The position numbers and the translations under genes are program-made. Under the pieces are notes generated by a model that was not told where the DNA came from, searched no databases, and was given only the letters and a program-made list of their open reading frames with translations. Below, one piece after another: positions 47,071-56,650 of a stretch of 64,000 nt of DNA. How positions within the stretch are numbered: the stretch's first letter is position 1; every line of letters begins with the position of its first letter. This stretch comes from Paenibacillus sp. DMB20 (GTDB lineage Bacteria; Bacillota; Bacilli; Paenibacillales; Paenibacillaceae): positions 348,455 through 412,454 of the forward strand of contig NZ_LAZU01000032.1 in assembly GCF_000987955.1 (NCBI RefSeq), written 5' to 3'.

Positions 47071-48027
47071 ATGGATTTATCTTCATTGTCTTCAACCATC
47101 GCACCGGTGGATTTGAGAAGCTGCTTGATCAGCCGGAACGGCCGGCTTATATTTGAGCATTACCGGAATCGGCATGTGCCTGAGGAAACCGCCAAAGTGA
47201 ACTCCTGCACCAAAAGCTTCCTGTCCGCGCTGATTTGCATCGCGATGGATCAGGGGATTCTGCCGGGGCCGAAGACGCGGATCGCCGAATTTTTTCCGCG
47301 GCTTGCCGCAGACCCCGATCCCCGCAAACGGGAGATCACGCTGGAGCACCTGCTGACGATGACCGCCGGTTTCCAATGGACCGAATTCGGAGGACAAAAA
47401 TCGTTTCCCCGCATGACCCGATCCCCCCATTGGATCGATTTCGTATTGGATCAACCCATGTCCGAAATGCCGGGAACCCGGATGGAGTACAACTCGGGAG
47501 TATCGCAGCTGTTGTCCGCCATCCTGGTACAAGCCGCAGGTGTAAAGACGGCCCGTTTTGCCGAAACGGAACTGTTTGGCCCGCTGGGCATTGAAGACTA
47601 TAAGTGGGAAGCCGATCCGCAAGGGATACATACCGGGGGGTACGGGTTGTGGCTTCGCCCTGCGGATATGCTCAAGTTCGGGCGGCTCTACCTGCAGCTG
47701 GGACGCTGGGAACAGGAGCAGCTTATTTCCAAGGAACGGGTCATACGTTCCGTGCAGCCCGCCATTCCAGCGAATGCGCCGAACCGCGGCTTTTACGGCT
47801 GGCATTGGTGGACGGATACTTACGAAGCGGAGGCGGATGGAGACGGCCCTGGCTCGCCTGCTTTCGGCTATTATTACGCCAGGGGGTACGCAGGGCAATT
47901 TATTTATGTCGTTCCCATCCTGGAGACCGTTGTTGTCCTCACCGACGATAAACGCAAGAGGGAACGGCATCCCGCCAATGTGTTCCGCCAATTCATTGCG
48001 CCTTTGCTTACGCAGGCTTTGAGATGA
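47071..48027 (+). CDS. Serine hydrolase, class C beta-lactamase-like
   Basis: A 318-aa penicillin-binding-protein-fold hydrolase. The catalytic SxxK is in NSCTKSF near residue 45, the YxN-like motif is YNSG near 140, and the C-terminal motif lies around GYAGQFIYVVP. No signal peptide is present. Such proteins act as esterases, D-amino acid peptidases or beta-lactamases; no substrate can be assigned. The ATG at 47071 follows AAGGAAGG. It is divergent from the aminopeptidase and 99 bases upstream of the lipoate ligase gene. Confidence 0.85.
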   Translation: MDLSSLSSTIAPVDLRSCLISRNGRLIFEHYRNRHVPEETAKVNSCTKSFLSALICIAMDQGILPGPKTRIAEFFPRLAADPDPRKREITLEHLLTMTAGFQWTEFGGQKSFPRMTRSPHWIDFVLDQPMSEMPGTRMEYNSGVSQLLSAILVQAAGVKTARFAETELFGPLGIEDYKWEADPQGIHTGGYGLWLRPADMLKFGRLYLQLGRWEQEQLISKERVIRSVQPAIPANAPNRGFYGWHWWTDTYEAEADGDGPGSPAFGYYYARGYAGQFIYVVPILETVVVLTDDKRKRERHPANVFRQFIAPLLTQALR

Positions 48028-48126
48028 GCGATTTTTGCATTCCTTGGCTTTGCCCTTCCCGGCGAACATGGTTTACAATGGATCATAGGCACTACGATAC
48101 AGAATGAACCATACGGAGGCGTACAT

Positions 48127-49129
48127 ATGCTGTTTATTGATAACCAGGGAATTCATGATCCCGCCATCAACCTAGCCATCGAGGAATATGCGCTGAAGCA
48201 TCTTCCTATGGATGACAGCTACCTGCTTTTTTACATCAACCGGCCCTCGATCATCATCGGCAAGCACCAGAATACGATCGAAGAAATCAATCAGGAGTAT
48301 GTCCGTAATCACGACATTCAAGTGGTTCGGCGATTGTCCGGAGGAGGAGCCGTGTATCACGACCTCGGCAACCTCAACTTCAGCTTCATTACCAGAGACG
48401 ACGGACAGTCCTTTCATAACTTCCTGAAGTTCACGCAGCCGGTCATCGATTTCCTGCAAAAAATGGGAGTGCCCGCGGAGCTGAGCGGCCGCAACGACCT
48501 ACAGGTCGGGGAGAAAAAGATTTCGGGGAACGCCCAGTTTTCCACGCGCGGGCGCATGTTCAGTCACGGCACGCTCATGTTCGACCTTGACCTGGACAAC
48601 GTGCAGGCTTCGCTTAACGCGAATCCCGAGAAGTTCAAATCCAAGAGCACGAAATCGGTCCGCAGCCGGGTTGCGAACATCAAGGAACTGCTCGGCACCG
48701 ACATGACGATTGAACAATTCCGGGCGGAGCTGTTGCGCTCGATCTTCGGCATGGAGCCGGATCAGGTTCCGCAGTACGTCCTGGAGGACAAGGACTGGAA
48801 GGTCATCCATGAAATTTCCAAGGAGCGCTACCAGAACTGGGACTGGAATTACGGGCTCTCCCCGGAAAGCAACGTGAAACACGCGAAAAAAATTCCCGGT
48901 CGGCATCATCGACATCCGGATGAATTTGAAAGACGGGCATATCGCCGACATTAAAATTTACGGCGACTTTTTCGGCGTAGGCGATGTCGCTGACATAGAA
49001 GATGCGTTGAGAGGCAAACGGTACGAGGAAGCCGAGGTAAGAAAAGCTCTGTCGAGTATCGACGTTAAGCATTATTTCGGCAACCTGGAAATGGACGACC
49101 TTGTCGGACTTGTCTTTCTTGAAGAGTAG
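48127..49129 (+). CDS. lplA: Lipoate-protein ligase (LplJ/LplA type), one frame break
   Basis: The corrected product is 333 aa. It activates free lipoate with ATP and attaches it to E2 and GcvH lysines. Visible are INLAIEEYAL near the start, VVRRLSGGGAVYHDLGNLNFSF (lipoyl-AMP binding, quoted in halves), KISGNAQFSTRGRMFSHGTLM and the C-terminal accessory domain. The A7 run at 48896-48902 breaks the frame; with six A it reads AKKFPVGIIDIRMNL. The ATG at 48127 follows CGGAGGCG. Confidence 0.9.
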
Positions 49130-49195
49130 TTTCTTGAGGAATTCAAAATATAAGTCTGCCCAAAAGAATATCGGCGACCGACTTTCGCATGATTA

Positions 49196-49224
49196 GGTCA
49201 ACCGGGTTACCGGTTGGCCTTTTT
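49196..49224 (+). terminator. Rho-independent terminator after lplA
   Basis: GGTCAACCGG pairs with CCGGTTGGCC (one wobble) around GTTA, followed by T5. Confidence 0.9.
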
Positions 49225-49252
49225 ACTGCCATTGACTTTCAAAGCTCCCCGG

Positions 49253-49966
49253 CTATTTCGAAGCGATAAACACGTACCAGACAAGCACGAACGTCAGCCC
49301 CATGCAGATATTCTCCACCAGGTTCCCCCATTTGGTTCCGGTGCTCATGAGGCTGAGCTTAAGTCGGAACTTTAAAGGAGGCAGCGGTTTGATTCCCCTG
49401 TTCGTCAGCATGTCGGCCACCAGGTGAAGCGTATAGGAAAGGCCTCCGGCCAGCCAAACGCTTTCGCTGCCTGGCAAGCCCTTGGTGCCGTAATAAAGCA
49501 GGCCGGCCCACCCGGCCGCAGCATAAACGCTGTGCGTCAGGCCGCGATGGGACACGAGGGACGATATCATCAGGATACAGCCGGCAATCGTATTCCATGG
49601 GCTTAAATTTTGTGCAAATTGGAGCAATCCCAGACCGATCATAAACATGACGATGTGACGCAGCGTCCTTCCGGGCAAAAACGACACGACCGCAATCAAA
49701 CCGGCGAGCGCCAGATTCCAGGGTGCGTAATCTTGTCCGTAATAATAAATAAATACGGCTCCCGTAACCAGGATCAGCTGCAAAATACGAAGCAGCCCCG
49801 AGGGGATTGCCGTTCTGACGAGGATCGAATTCGGCTCGTCGATATCCGGCAGCAGCGAGCTGACAACGGCAACCGCCGCCGCGGGGAGGGTAACGGGAAC
49901 TCCGGCCAGCCCCAAGACCGACAAAGAAACGCCGGTTCCGATTACCAAGTGGGCTCTTCCCATCAT
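49253..49966 (-). CDS. YdjM-type membrane-bound metal-dependent hydrolase
   Basis: A 237-aa integral membrane protein of the YdjM/YfhO-like LexA-regulated hydrolase family. It has six or so helices and the conserved polar residues in SLLPDIDEPNS near residue 40, HRGLTHSVYAAAGW near 142 and LSYTLHLVADMLTNRGIKPL near 178 (part). The reaction is unknown. Two ATG codons (49966, 49963) follow AGGAAAGAAAG. No LexA box was noticed upstream. Confidence 0.85.
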   Translation of the reverse strand: MMGRAHLVIGTGVSLSVLGLAGVPVTLPAAAVAVVSSLLPDIDEPNSILVRTAIPSGLLRILQLILVTGAVFIYYYGQDYAPWNLALAGLIAVVSFLPGRTLRHIVMFMIGLGLLQFAQNLSPWNTIAGCILMISSLVSHRGLTHSVYAAAGWAGLLYYGTKGLPGSESVWLAGGLSYTLHLVADMLTNRGIKPLPPLKFRLKLSLMSTGTKWGNLVENICMGLTFVLVWYVFIASK

Positions 49967-50216
49967 GATTCTTTCTTCCTTTCATTCTCAAGGTGCCTTG
50001 TCAAAGCCGAAACATTCCTTCATAACACAAAAATGGGAATATACGTTCGGCATTCAAGTATAGCAAAAAAAAACCTCTTTTTGTCTACCCCTTCCACTGA
50101 GATTGGATCCGCTCAGGTCTTTGGGCCTTTCGATTTCTATTGTCGGCCGGGGCGTAATGGGATACAATTTGATCACTTGCGTGATTTATGTACATGTTAG
50201 AAAAGGAGGATAAGAC

Positions 50217-51120
50217 TTGACCCGCTCCCGTATTGCGGACCTCAGCCTGCTTCTGGTCGCCATGATGTGGGGCTGCACCTTTTTGATCGTCCAGCACGCC
50301 GTGCGCGTACTTCCGCCCATGGCGTTCAACGGCATCCGTTTTCTAGGAGCCGCACTGCTGCTTGCCCTGATTATCACCTTGTTTTACCGCAGGCAATGGC
50401 GCGAAATATCCGGAAAAATGCTGCTTCACGGCAGCCTGCTCGGCCTTTTTTTTATTTATCGGCTTTGGTTTCCAGACCGTCGGCCTGCTCTACACCACGA
50501 CGTCAAATACCGGTTTTATTACCGGTCTGTCGGTCGTTATCGTGCCGTTCCTTTCCTGCTTCCTGTTAAAACACCCCATATCCCGCTTTACATGGATCAG
50601 CGCTTTGCTTGCGGCAGCGGGGCTTTACTTCCTTGCCTTTGCAGGATCCGAAGTGAACTGGAACAAAGGGGACATGCTCGTGTTTTTCTGTGCCGTCGGT
50701 TTTGCCCTGCACATCGGCTACATGGGGAAATACGCATCCCGCTATCCTTCCCTGCCGCTGGCGTCGCTTCAGATGGGCGTTGTGGGGATTCTCAGCGTAA
50801 CGGCCTCCTTGTTTACCGAAAGTGTCGGCAGCCTTTCCGTTCTGTACGAGAGCTTGACGGTACCGGAAGTGCTGACCGCCCTGCTAATTTCGATCGGTCC
50901 GACCAGCGCGTTTGCCTACTGGATTCAAACCGTTTGCCAGAAATATACGACGCCTTCCCGGGTGGCGATTATCTTCGCAACCGAACCGGTATTCGCCGCA
51001 CTGACGGGAATGATGTTTGCCGGTGAAACGCTCGGCTTGCCGGGAGGTTTCGGATGCCTGCTTATTTTGGCGGGAATGGTCATTGCCGAATTGAAATCGG
51101 CACCGCAGACGGTACAATAG
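50217..51120 (+). CDS. EamA/DMT-family transporter, one frame break
   Basis: The corrected product is 300 aa with ten predicted helices in two EamA repeats. The first repeat carries LLLVAMMWGCTFLIVQHAV and FNGIRFLGAALLLAL; the second has RVAIIFATEPVFAALTGMMFAGE. The T8 run at 50446-50453 breaks the frame; with seven T it reads LLGLFLFIGFGFQTVGLLYT. The start is TTG at 50217 behind AAGGAGG. Transport substrate is unknown (metabolite export is usual). Confidence 0.87.
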
Positions 51121-51157
51121 AATTAGAGCGATAGAGAGAAGGAGAGATAATCAAACC

Positions 51158-51968
51158 ATGACTACTTACAAACTGATTGCCATCGACATTGACGATACCC
51201 TGATCAATGACGATAAAGAGGTCACTCCCGGCGTGCAGCGTGCGCTGGAACAAGCCGTAGCCCAAGATGTCGTCGTCACCCTGGCTACCGGCCGGGCTTA
51301 CGCGTCCGCACAGAAGATTGCCCGCCAGACCGGATTGAACGTGCCGATCATTACCTATCAGGGGGCACTGATCAAAAACCTGTTGGACGAAAAGGTCCTG
51401 TATGAGCGCTATGTTGCGCTGGATGCGGCAAAAAAAACTGTTTGAATACTGCGTGGAGCATAACCTGCACCTGCAAACCTACATTGACGATAAGCTGTAT
51501 GCTCGCGAGGAAAACCAGAAGCTGATCGACTATTGCGCCCTGAACCGCACTCCTTATTACATCGAACCGGATTTCATCAAAATGGTGAACCAACCGACGC
51601 CGAAAATGCTCATTATTGACGATCCTTCCTATCTCGATGAGCTGATTCCGGTGTTCAGGGACCTGCTTGGAGATGAAATGCACATTACCAAATCCAAGCC
51701 TCACTTTTTGGAGTTTATGCATAAAGAAGGCACGAAAGGACATGCCCTCACCTTCCTTGCGAACCATTTCGGCTGCGCGCTGGAGCAAACGATTGCGATC
51801 GGCGACTCCTGGAACGATCACGAAATGCTGGAGTGTGCGGGTCTTGGCGTGGCCATGGGCAATGCGATCGAGCCTTTGAAGGAAATCGCCGACTATGTCA
51901 CGTTCAGTAACAATGAAGACGGCGTTAAACATGTGATCGAGAAATTTGTTTTGAATAAAGGGTTATAA
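51158..51968 (+). CDS. Cof-type HAD hydrolase, one frame break
   Basis: The corrected product is 269 aa. It shows motif I AIDIDDTLIND with the nucleophile Asp near residue 10, motif II VTLATGRAYA, a C2B cap domain, Lys in KGHALTFL, and motif IV GDSWNDHEML. Cof-type enzymes dephosphorylate sugar phosphates or flavin and pyridoxal derivatives. The A8 run at 51430-51437 breaks the frame; with seven A the join reads LDAAKKLFEYCVEHN. The ATG at 51158 follows AAGGAGAG, 37 bases after the transporter gene. Confidence 0.9.
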
Positions 51969-51988
51969 GTTTCGCTTTGGGAACGCCA

Positions 51989-52026
51989 AAGCCCGTCTGG
52001 TCCGGAGGACTTGACGGGCTTTTTTT
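51989..52026 (+). terminator. Rho-independent terminator after the HAD gene
   Basis: AAGCCCGTC pairs with GACGGGCTT around a 17-base loop, followed by T7. Confidence 0.88.
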
Positions 52027-52074
52027 GAATACGTGCGTGCGGCTTCCGCTTTGACAAGAACCGGTTATATCAGA

Positions 52075-52849
52075 TTAGTTGGACAACGCGATTTCCATGC
52101 CTGTCAACGCAGCTTCCGTTCCGGCGGGTAGGCCAAGCGGCTGCGTTAGATCCACGTCGTGGGACATATGCGTGTACAGCGTCCGCCCGGGCTTAACCTC
52201 CGCCACCAGTTCTGCGGCCTCCTTCATGTCGTACACCGAACGGGTTGAAAATTCGGCCGTCTCATGTACAAAGCTTGTCCCCAACACGAGAAGATCGAGA
52301 TTATGCAGGGGCTTTTTTCTCCTCGGCATTCAGATTGATGGAGTCCGAGTTGTATACCCAGGCAAACCCGTGTTTTTCAAAACGGTAAGCATAAGAGTAT
52401 CCGTTTTTGCCGTGATTGACCTTCCAGCAGGCGATATCCCATCCGCACAGCCGGATGCCATCATCGGCCTCCTTCATCTCCATATGGTTGGGAAGCCAGG
52501 GGTACTGCCTTGAGATCCGTTCCAGCACCTCCCGCGGGGCAAACAGCCGCCCATTTCGGCCAAGCCACCGGCAAGCATCCGCCCACTCCGGCAGGCCGCC
52601 GATATGGTCGAAATGGGCATGCGTCACGAGCATGTCCCGGATATGGCGGATACCGGCAGACTCCATCATCGGACGCCAATCCGGACCGCAGTCGATCAGA
52701 AAGCGCTCCTCTCCGCGGCTAACCATGACCGACGATCGCAATCGGCGGTTCCTGCCCGTCGTTCTCGCTTCCGTGCATACTTTACAATCACAATAGACGC
52801 GGGGTACCCCCATCGCATCCCCGGTTCCCCAAAAAGTTAATGTATCCAT
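52075..52849 (-). CDS. PhnP/PqqB-like MBL-fold hydrolase, one frame break
   Basis: The corrected product is 257 aa. The N-terminal GTGDAMGVPRVYCDCKVC carries the Cys/Gly-rich opening of PhnP-like phosphodiesterases. Metal ligands are THAHFDHIGG near residue 77 and later HGKNGYSYAY, NSDSINLN, and YTHMSHD. PhnP hydrolyses cyclic ribose phosphates; the role here is not defined and no phn genes are nearby. The T6 run at 52313-52318 breaks the frame; with one base less it reads AEEKKPLHNLDLLVLG. The start is ATG at 52849. Confidence 0.85.
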
Positions 52850-52891
52850 GCCGACCTCCCAAAATATTGCGCCAAAATTACCTCACTTAAA

Positions 52892-52921
52892 CAAAAACCG
52901 CCCGGCAACGTGCCGAACGGC
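52892..52921 (-). terminator. Terminator of the TIR operon
   Basis: Minus-strand CCGTTCGGCA pairs with TGCCGGGCGG (two wobble pairs) around three bases, followed by T5. A second small hairpin (CCGCC with GGCGG) lies at about 52940-52961, nearer the 76-aa gene. Confidence 0.7.
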
Positions 52922-52980
52922 TTAATTCTAGGATAGGACCGCCTAGTTCGGCGGGTTTCCCTTATAGGTTCAATTAAAAA

Positions 52981-53211
52981 TCATGCAAATGAGGGCTTCT
53001 TGTCATCCACCGAGCCGCTGATGACTTTCACGTATTTCTTGTCGGTTCCCTCCACGGAAGGGCCGATAAAAATGCTTGATTTAGTCTGGCGTTTAACCCG
53101 GCGCTCACGCGATTTTAAACTCCCTGTCTGCGGCACGTTTCCGCGGATCACCCAATGACCGCTGGTAGAACCAAGGTTTCCCGTACTCTTTTTCTTACTA
53201 CTCCTGTTCAT
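52981..53211 (-). CDS. Small basic protein overlapping the TIR gene, 76 aa
   Basis: The start ATG (53209-53211) overlaps the stop of the TIR-domain gene as ATGA, so the two are translationally coupled. The product is strongly basic (many Lys and Arg, e.g. SLKSRERRVKRQTKSS) and lacks a membrane helix. A central SSIFIGPSVEG and a later KKYVKVISGSV suggest two or three beta strands. I recognise no family. Position suggests a functional partner of the TIR protein; this is inference. Confidence 0.65.
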   Translation of the reverse strand: MNRSSKKKSTGNLGSTSGHWVIRGNVPQTGSLKSRERRVKRQTKSSIFIGPSVEGTDKKYVKVISGSVDDKKPSFA

Positions 53212-54241
53212 GGGGTATCCCCTCCAACCAAATGTCTGATGGTTCTAAGCAGCTCGCTGTTATGCTCCACGACTTCTGCCAGCTCTTCGTCGGACAAAAT
53301 CACATGTCCCGTTAAGTGTACGGATAACACATGCTTCTCACCTAAAGGATAACAGAACACGTATACCTCTGCAACTTCCTCTTCGTGATAAAATGCCCAT
53401 TTTCCGCTGTTATAGACATCGATTACGTAAATGGACTGTGTACTCCCGGTTTTGCCTCCTTGAAACGGAAAAAAACGCCCCTTCCCTACATTACCCCCGA
53501 TTTGAGCCATTCCATCTTTTCCGGTGTTTGCCCAAAATGCCGCACCGGTCACCCTGAAATCCCCCCCGTCCCGGCGGGAGCAGGGAATTGCGGACCGCCT
53601 CGCTAAGCGCATGGTATTTTTCGGCCTGATCCGTCACATGAACGTTCCGGTTGTATTCCCAAAAAAAAGTGGAGCACGCTTTGTTTGCGCCTCAGCTCCA
53701 GCTCCTTCTGCTCGATAATATCGACGGGATGCTCAAAAAGAGATTCCGTTTCAACCGCGTGCAAGATGTGGCCGCAGGCGACATCCACCGCCGATTTGAA
53801 ATCTCCGTCGCTGCGCAGCTCGTATTCCAGCAGCGTCAGTCCTTGAAGATCGGACAGCAGGTGGTATTCTTTCACCGTGATATCCTGGACCAGCTTGTCG
53901 TCAGGCTCCACCTGGTCCGGTATGATGCAGAATACTCTTCGCCTGCCTAGCTTGCCCCAGAACAGTCCCATCTCAAACAGCGTATTGTCCCTAGTGACAA
54001 ATACATGCTTTCCGCGAATGAGCGCCACGTCATCGGGCGAGAATACGAATACCCCGAAATCGCTTCGCGCAAGCTGCCGCTCCAGTGCCTCCATCGTGTA
54101 CATATTGGCCCCGAAGGTGCCGCCGTACCACGGGGTGACTTGAGCGGCGCGCTTCAGCTGCTCATGAACGGCTCGGGCATATTTGATGGCTTCCCGGGAT
54201 GAACCAATGAATAAATTCGGCTTCGGTATGGACATAGGCAC
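53208..54241 (-). CDS. TIR-like domain protein (predicted nucleotide-binding, PF10137/Cap12-TIR type), two frame breaks
   Basis: The corrected product is 343 aa. Residues about 8-125 form the TIR-like domain: NLFIGSSREAIKYARAV opens it, SDFGVFVFSPDD is the second core strand, and DNTLFEMGLFWGKLGR carries Glu90, the expected catalytic residue of NAD-cleaving members. The C-terminal 150 residues (with AFWANTGKDGMAQIGG) belong to no family I recognise. The breaks are the A8 run 53661-53668 and the C7 run 53571-53577; one base less at each gives a continuous protein. The start is GTG at 54241, GGGGAG eight bases upstream. A role in abortive anti-phage defence is inferred from the family. Confidence 0.78.
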
Positions 54242-54302
54242 ATCGCATACTCCCCTTGTTGTTCAAATGGTTACTCTAATTTTTCGAACTCATTATTGGA
54301 CC

Positions 54303-54311
54303 ATTATAACA
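54303..54311 (-). promoter_or_regulatory. Extended -10 promoter element before the TIR gene
   Basis: Minus-strand TGTTATAAT is a perfect extended -10 (TGnTATAAT), about 60 bases before the GTG start. No good -35 is seen at 17 bp, which is tolerated with an extended -10. It gives the TIR gene its own promoter, separate from the serpin gene upstream. Confidence 0.65.
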
Positions 54312-54361
54312 AAGTTACCTAATTTTATGGGAAATATTTGATGGTTTCGGTTTAGTATATG

Positions 54362-55639
54362 CTACGGACGATTGACCGACCCCATAAATATCCACGTACC
54401 CGTGTCCCGATCTTCAATGGCAAAGAAAAATGGACGGTTTACCGTCATCTCCACGGGCTCCATAGGCACTGCCGCGCTGGTCGGCATGCCGACGGCCGTG
54501 ACCGCGGCAGCCTTCGTTCCTTTCTCGTCCACATCCACAATCGCTTTATGTTTAACCTCCCCTATGAACAGGGGCAGGCCGTCGATCATGCCGGAAAAAT
54601 CAGCCCTTTGGGGATCCACGGCCGATTTCATGCCCAAACCTTCAAGAACTTTCTCCAGTTTCAAGTCGGTTTCGGCCTTAAACTTCGGCAGGCCCAGCTT
54701 TACCGTTTCAAAGGAATAATCGTCCATCCACACGGAAGGGTCCTTCCACAGCTTCTTGTGCACCTGTTCAAGAGACGACGATTCTCGGGGCAAAATCACG
54801 AGCATATGCATTCTCCCATCCCCGTACGGTAGCCTAACGGCCTGCCACTCCTTGCTTTCCTTATATCCGAATCCCTCTTCGATGCGCATCATGGGTACCT
54901 TTTTAACCGACCCGTCCGGCAAGGAGAAGTTCTCCTCTTTGGTGTATTCAGGGTTGAATTCGTCCATCCATCCGCCATTGAAATAGATCGCATTTACAAG
55001 TACCGAATTCGCTTCGGGCGGATTTTGGTATATCCCCTTGATCATCCCGTTCGTCTTTTGATCCACCCATCCGTTAATCTCTTCCACGAAGGCTTGCGAA
55101 CTCAGATCCGCCGAACGGGCTTCGGCGCCATAGCTCGTCTTCACCCGATTCAGGTAGTTCTCCTGGAATGCATAGCCTTTCTGAACCCACACTGCATTCG
55201 CGATGTTCAGCGTCACGCCCGCCCCTTTTTCCAGCAGCGATTTCAATTGGCTGTTTCCCTCGTTAACCTTGTCCAGTCCTATTCCCTTCCAGCCCAGCAC
55301 TTTCTCCATTTCTGCTGCCGTTTGCCCCGCGCTGCCGTTATAGGCCAGAGCCAAGGCGGTTGAGATGCTGTACGGGGATAAAACTAGGTTGTCCGTTTTG
55401 CCCGTTGTTTTGGTTAATTCCCGGTGAAGGCGCAGCCCGAATGCATTTTCCGCCTCCGCGATTCTTTTGTCCAGCTTGGTCAATATGGCCTCCCGCTCTT
55501 TCTGGTCAAGGGGCATGGGCTGCTCCGGGTTCTGTCCCACAGCCTGATCCGCACCGTGTCTATCTTTTGCTCCCGAGATTTCGCAGGCCGTCAGCGCCAG
55601 CATAAGACCTAATCCCAGCGCAATCCAATTCCGTTTCAT
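54362..55639 (-). CDS. Serpin-family lipoprotein
   Basis: A 425-aa serpin with a signal peptide and lipobox LALTAC (Cys19), so it is anchored outside the membrane. Serpin landmarks are NLVLSPYSISTALALAYNGS near residue 84 (part), NAIYFNGGWMDEF near 217, the hinge EKGTKAAAVTA near 375 and NRPFFFAIEDRDTGTWIFMGSV (part) at the end. The hinge has small residues, as in inhibitory serpins, so it probably traps a serine or cysteine protease by loop insertion. The scissile bond cannot be fixed. The ATG at 55639 follows AAGGAGGAAC. Bacterial serpins are uncommon. The frame is intact. Confidence 0.92.
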   Translation of the reverse strand: MKRNWIALGLGLMLALTACEISGAKDRHGADQAVGQNPEQPMPLDQKEREAILTKLDKRIAEAENAFGLRLHRELTKTTGKTDNLVLSPYSISTALALAYNGSAGQTAAEMEKVLGWKGIGLDKVNEGNSQLKSLLEKGAGVTLNIANAVWVQKGYAFQENYLNRVKTSYGAEARSADLSSQAFVEEINGWVDQKTNGMIKGIYQNPPEANSVLVNAIYFNGGWMDEFNPEYTKEENFSLPDGSVKKVPMMRIEEGFGYKESKEWQAVRLPYGDGRMHMLVILPRESSSLEQVHKKLWKDPSVWMDDYSFETVKLGLPKFKAETDLKLEKVLEGLGMKSAVDPQRADFSGMIDGLPLFIGEVKHKAIVDVDEKGTKAAAVTAVGMPTSAAVPMEPVEMTVNRPFFFAIEDRDTGTWIFMGSVNRP

Positions 55640-55825
55640 TTTGCGTTCCTCCTTACGTCATCTACTTCAACTGGTGTAAATTGGTTATATAATAAACGCT
55701 TTTGATTTCATTAAAGTTGCCTCTTTTTGCAATATCGGGTAGCGGAAATGAAGGAATGCCTGATCAGCGCATGGAATATGGTAGCGAAGAACGGCTTTTA
55801 GATGAATTATGGAGTGGAAGATACT

Positions 55826-56401
55826 ATGGTTACGAAAAGAATTTTTTTGCATGGAGATAAGGTTACCCTGAGAACGCGAACGCCGGAAGACATGCCGGTG
55901 CTGTATCATCTCATTTACGGATCGGAACAGCCGGAATGGAAAAAATACGACGCTCCTTATTTCCCCCTCGAATCCTTAAGCTATGAGGATTTTCTGAAAC
56001 GCTGGGGGAACGGCTCCTCTTCCGAAGAATACCCCGACGATCTGGTGATTGAGGCGAATGATCGGGCGATCGGCATCGTGACGTACTATTGGGAGCATCA
56101 GCCGACGCGCTGGCTGGAAGCCGGCATCATTATCTACCTGCCGGAATACTGGAGCGGCGGATACGGAACGGAGGCCCTATCCTTATGGGTGGACTTTTTG
56201 TTCGAGCATTTGACGATCGGCAGAGTCGGCATCACGACCTGGTCCGGCAACCCGAGAATGATGCGCTGCGCCGAAAAGGCGGGCCTGAAGCTTGAAGGGA
56301 GAATGCGAAAATGCCGATACTATAACGGCGAATACTACGACTCCATCCGTATGGGCATCACGCGCGAGGAGTGGGAAGCAGGCCGGAATCGGAATATTTA
56401 A
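55826..56401 (+). CDS. GNAT acetyltransferase, RimJ/RimL type
   Basis: A 191-aa acetyltransferase (Acetyltransf_3). It shows KVTLRTRTPEDMPVLYHL near the start, the strand GIIIYLPEYWSGGYGTEALSLW (CoA loop, quoted in part) and NPRMMRCAEKAGLKLEG as motif B. The start is the ATG at 55826 with GGAAG upstream; an in-frame ATG at 55802 is possible. It is divergent from the serpin gene across about 190 bp. Target unknown. Confidence 0.85.
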   Translation: MVTKRIFLHGDKVTLRTRTPEDMPVLYHLIYGSEQPEWKKYDAPYFPLESLSYEDFLKRWGNGSSSEEYPDDLVIEANDRAIGIVTYYWEHQPTRWLEAGIIIYLPEYWSGGYGTEALSLWVDFLFEHLTIGRVGITTWSGNPRMMRCAEKAGLKLEGRMRKCRYYNGEYYDSIRMGITREEWEAGRNRNI

Positions 56402-56514
56402 GTTACAGGAAGCTTATTTCATTTCACATCCGCAACGTCAGACAATCTTAAGCTGGGGCTGATCGGTTATGCGTTTGCTCGGTATTGTCATCCTGCTAGT
56501 AGCCTTACACGCAA

Positions 56515-56560
56515 AAGAGCTGCGCCCATCCGTCATTAAAGACTTTTGAGCGCAGCTCTT
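56515..56560. terminator. Hairpin between convergent GNAT and sbp genes
   Basis: AAGAGCTGCGC pairs perfectly with GCGCAGCTCTT around a 24-base loop. On the minus strand it is followed by TTTTGCG, so it most likely ends the cysTWA-sbp operon. Confidence 0.65.
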
Positions 56561-56650
56561 GTTTCAAGATATGGACCTCAAGAAACGCATCCTGATATCG
56601 CAAGAAAACCTACAATTTATAGCGGTCTATCTTTTTTGAGAGTACTTCGA

